DNA of 64,000 nt from Chitinophagaceae bacterium (GTDB lineage: Bacteria > Bacteroidota > Bacteroidia > Chitinophagales > Chitinophagaceae). Position 1 is the stretch's first letter; each line of letters opens with the position of its first letter. Of this stretch, positions 63,024-64,000 are shown piece by piece. Made by a program: the position numbers and the translations under genes. The notes under the pieces were generated by a model. It searched no databases and was not told where the DNA came from. It worked only from the letters and a program-made list of their open reading frames with translations. The DNA is taken from the NCBI GenBank assembly GCA_014379345.1, contig JACMLY010000150.1, positions 1-64,000 of the forward strand. The letters run 5' to 3'.

Positions 63024-63435
63024 AGAGCGCGAAGATAGCCAATCAGAATTTTTATACGCCTAAAGAAAAAACCGCTCCAGGGAGCGGCTTAAAAGTGTTG
63101 AGTAGATCAGTATCAATGGTCTTCAACAGATAATTGGATAGAGGGTAGGGGTCTTAAGAATTTTAATGTATTGTTTAGGTTGCTCTTGCGGTTTTTTAAA
63201 GGATCGATTTAAAATTTTTCAAAGGTATCAGGATCAGGATTTTCTTGGTATCGGATTCAACAATGTAAAGTTGCAAACAAAAACGCGCGGGTCTTAATTT
63301 TTTCGATTAACGATCTGTTTCTATCGATTTTCGGGAAAATTTGTTCGATTATGCAACATATAAATAGTCAATAGTGATTGATGAAAACGGGGATAATGTT
63401 CAGGGAAGCATCCGATTCTTTACTTTTAGCCTTGT
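63024..63435. other. Gene-free stretch between holB and the methyltransferase gene
   Basis: No protein gene is visible in 412 bases. It contains the left-pointing terminator at 63066-63090 and an AT-rich region with runs of A and T around 63180-63310. The left part must hold the holB promoter and a leader, or a small RNA read leftwards. Confidence 0.45.
63066..63090 (-). terminator. Left-pointing intrinsic terminator ahead of holB
   Basis: On the - strand AAGCCGCTC, loop CCTG, GAGCGGTTTTTTC: a six-base GC stem with one mismatch beyond it and six T. It ends about 43 bases upstream of the holB start codon, with no known gene on the - strand before it inside the window. It may close a small RNA or act as an attenuator in a holB leader. 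Confidence 0.65.
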
Positions 63436-64000
63436 ATGAAATTGTTACAAACGCTTACCGAATATTTTGCCATTGCAAGACTTCAAAGGGACATGGCGGC
63501 ATTTTTTCCCGCTTTCAAAGACCAAAAGTTTTGGCTCGACCGTTTAAAAGCAATAGATAACAATGTGCAATCTGCTCACAATAGCAGCCATATTCTTCAA
63601 TTCCTTATTGCCATATTGAAACTTGATCCCGCGGTGCAGGGATGTATAGTTGAGGCAGGCGCTTATAAGGGTGGCGGTACCAGTAAGATCAGTTTATTTT
63701 CGAAACATGTAAACCGCAGACTTATAGTTTTTGATTCTTTCGAAGGCTTGCCAGAGAATGAGGAGCCGCATATGAATAGTACTGAAGGCCATACTATTAA
63801 AGATTGGTTCAAGGGAGGAAATTTTGCGGGTTCATTAGCAGAAGTTCGATCAAATGTAGAGCGGTACGGCAATATTGATGTTTGTGAATTTATGCCAGGT
63901 TGGTTTGAACAAACAATGCCTTTATTCAATAAACCTGTAGCATTGGCTTATCTGGATGTAGATCTTGCCAGCAGTGCACGCACTTGCTTAAAATACATTT
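63436..64000 (+). CDS. TylF/MycF-type SAM-dependent methyltransferase, cut by window edge
   Basis: An open frame of 188 codons from the ATG at 63436, still open at the edge. Its translation shows a Class I methyltransferase of the macrocin-O-methyltransferase (TylF) type: GCIVEAGAYKGGGTSKIS is motif I, RLIVFDSFEGLPENEE carries the acidic motif for the cofactor ribose, and LAYLDVDLASSARTCLKYI is the typical second acidic strand of the family. The reaction is O-methylation of a sugar or other small metabolite in relatives. The C-terminal part and neighbours lie outside the window. Confidence 0.88.
   Translation, partial: MKLLQTLTEYFAIARLQRDMAAFFPAFKDQKFWLDRLKAIDNNVQSAHNSSHILQFLIAILKLDPAVQGCIVEAGAYKGGGTSKISLFSKHVNRRLIVFDSFEGLPENEEPHMNSTEGHTIKDWFKGGNFAGSLAEVRSNVERYGNIDVCEFMPGWFEQTMPLFNKPVALAYLDVDLASSARTCLKYI

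Overview
The window reads as chromosomal DNA of a member of the Bacteroidota, most likely a Chitinophagaceae-type soil or freshwater bacterium. The main grounds are the protein families: DUF1501 and DUF1549/DUF1553 proteins, DUF2911, DUF2961 (GH172), DUF5916, DUF4136, DUF1015, LytS/LytTR regulators, OMP beta-barrel receptors and a GxxExxY remnant. Matches to the Bacteroidota promoter element TAnnTTTG (with a TTG/TTTG about 20 bases upstream), the lack of obvious Shine-Dalgarno sequences and a moderately AT-rich composition agree with this. There are no rRNA or tRNA genes, no intact insertion sequences, no phage and no CRISPR array. About 50 protein genes are supported, one of them cut by the right edge.

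Layout. 0-9.5 kb: an AHSA1/SRPBCC protein, a small alpha-beta barrel protein, a DUF2911 protein, an exported DUF1501 protein paired with a cytochrome-type DUF1549/DUF1553 protein, an ABC exporter half-transporter and a pirin-like cupin that lacks the usual metal histidines. 9.7-13 kb: an AAA ATPase with a C-terminal nuclease-like domain, whose upstream region carries five GGCCAAAA boxes, then an Anbu proteasome homologue abutting a transglutaminase-like protease. 13-18.3 kb: a sugar-phosphate isomerase-like protein, a sterol-desaturase-type hydroxylase, a second SRPBCC protein and a GlxA-type regulator. 18.5-24.6 kb: an ECF sigma factor, a single-span anti-sigma-like TPR protein, a 45-bp tandem repeat, and convergently a small membrane protein, a lipoprotein and a large TPR-CHAT protease. 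24.7-38.8 kb: a metallo-beta-lactamase-fold hydrolase, GH172, a VOC protein, a DUF5916 barrel protein, a LytS/LytTR two-component pair, an outer-membrane beta-barrel receptor, a GH3 beta-glucosidase, a DUF4136 lipoprotein and a free-standing CBM48 protein. 38.8-50.2 kb: GNAT, a PLP decarboxylase divergent from a MocR regulator, a long-chain acyl-CoA ligase, a TPR protein, DUF1015, a broken GxxExxY gene, serC, an S1/P1-type hydrolase and DUF502. 50.4-57.4 kb: tetR-tolC-adaptor-RND permease operon with a visible promoter and a perfect inverted repeat as likely operator, closed by a strong terminator. 57.5-64 kb: AIM24-like protein, Bax inhibitor-1 family, alpha/beta hydrolase, ricT, holB and a partial TylF-type methyltransferase.

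Three things stand out. First, the sigma / anti-sigma-like / TPR-CHAT neighbourhood has matching predicted topologies: the protease domain and the C-terminal half of the anti-sigma-like protein both face the periplasm. This suggests a proteolysis-switched sigma pathway without CRISPR parts. Second, at least seven sequence-unrelated families of long intergenic inverted repeats sit almost exclusively just 3' of stop codons. Third, two clear promoters place the -7 box 4-8 bases before the start codon, which implies near-leaderless mRNAs.
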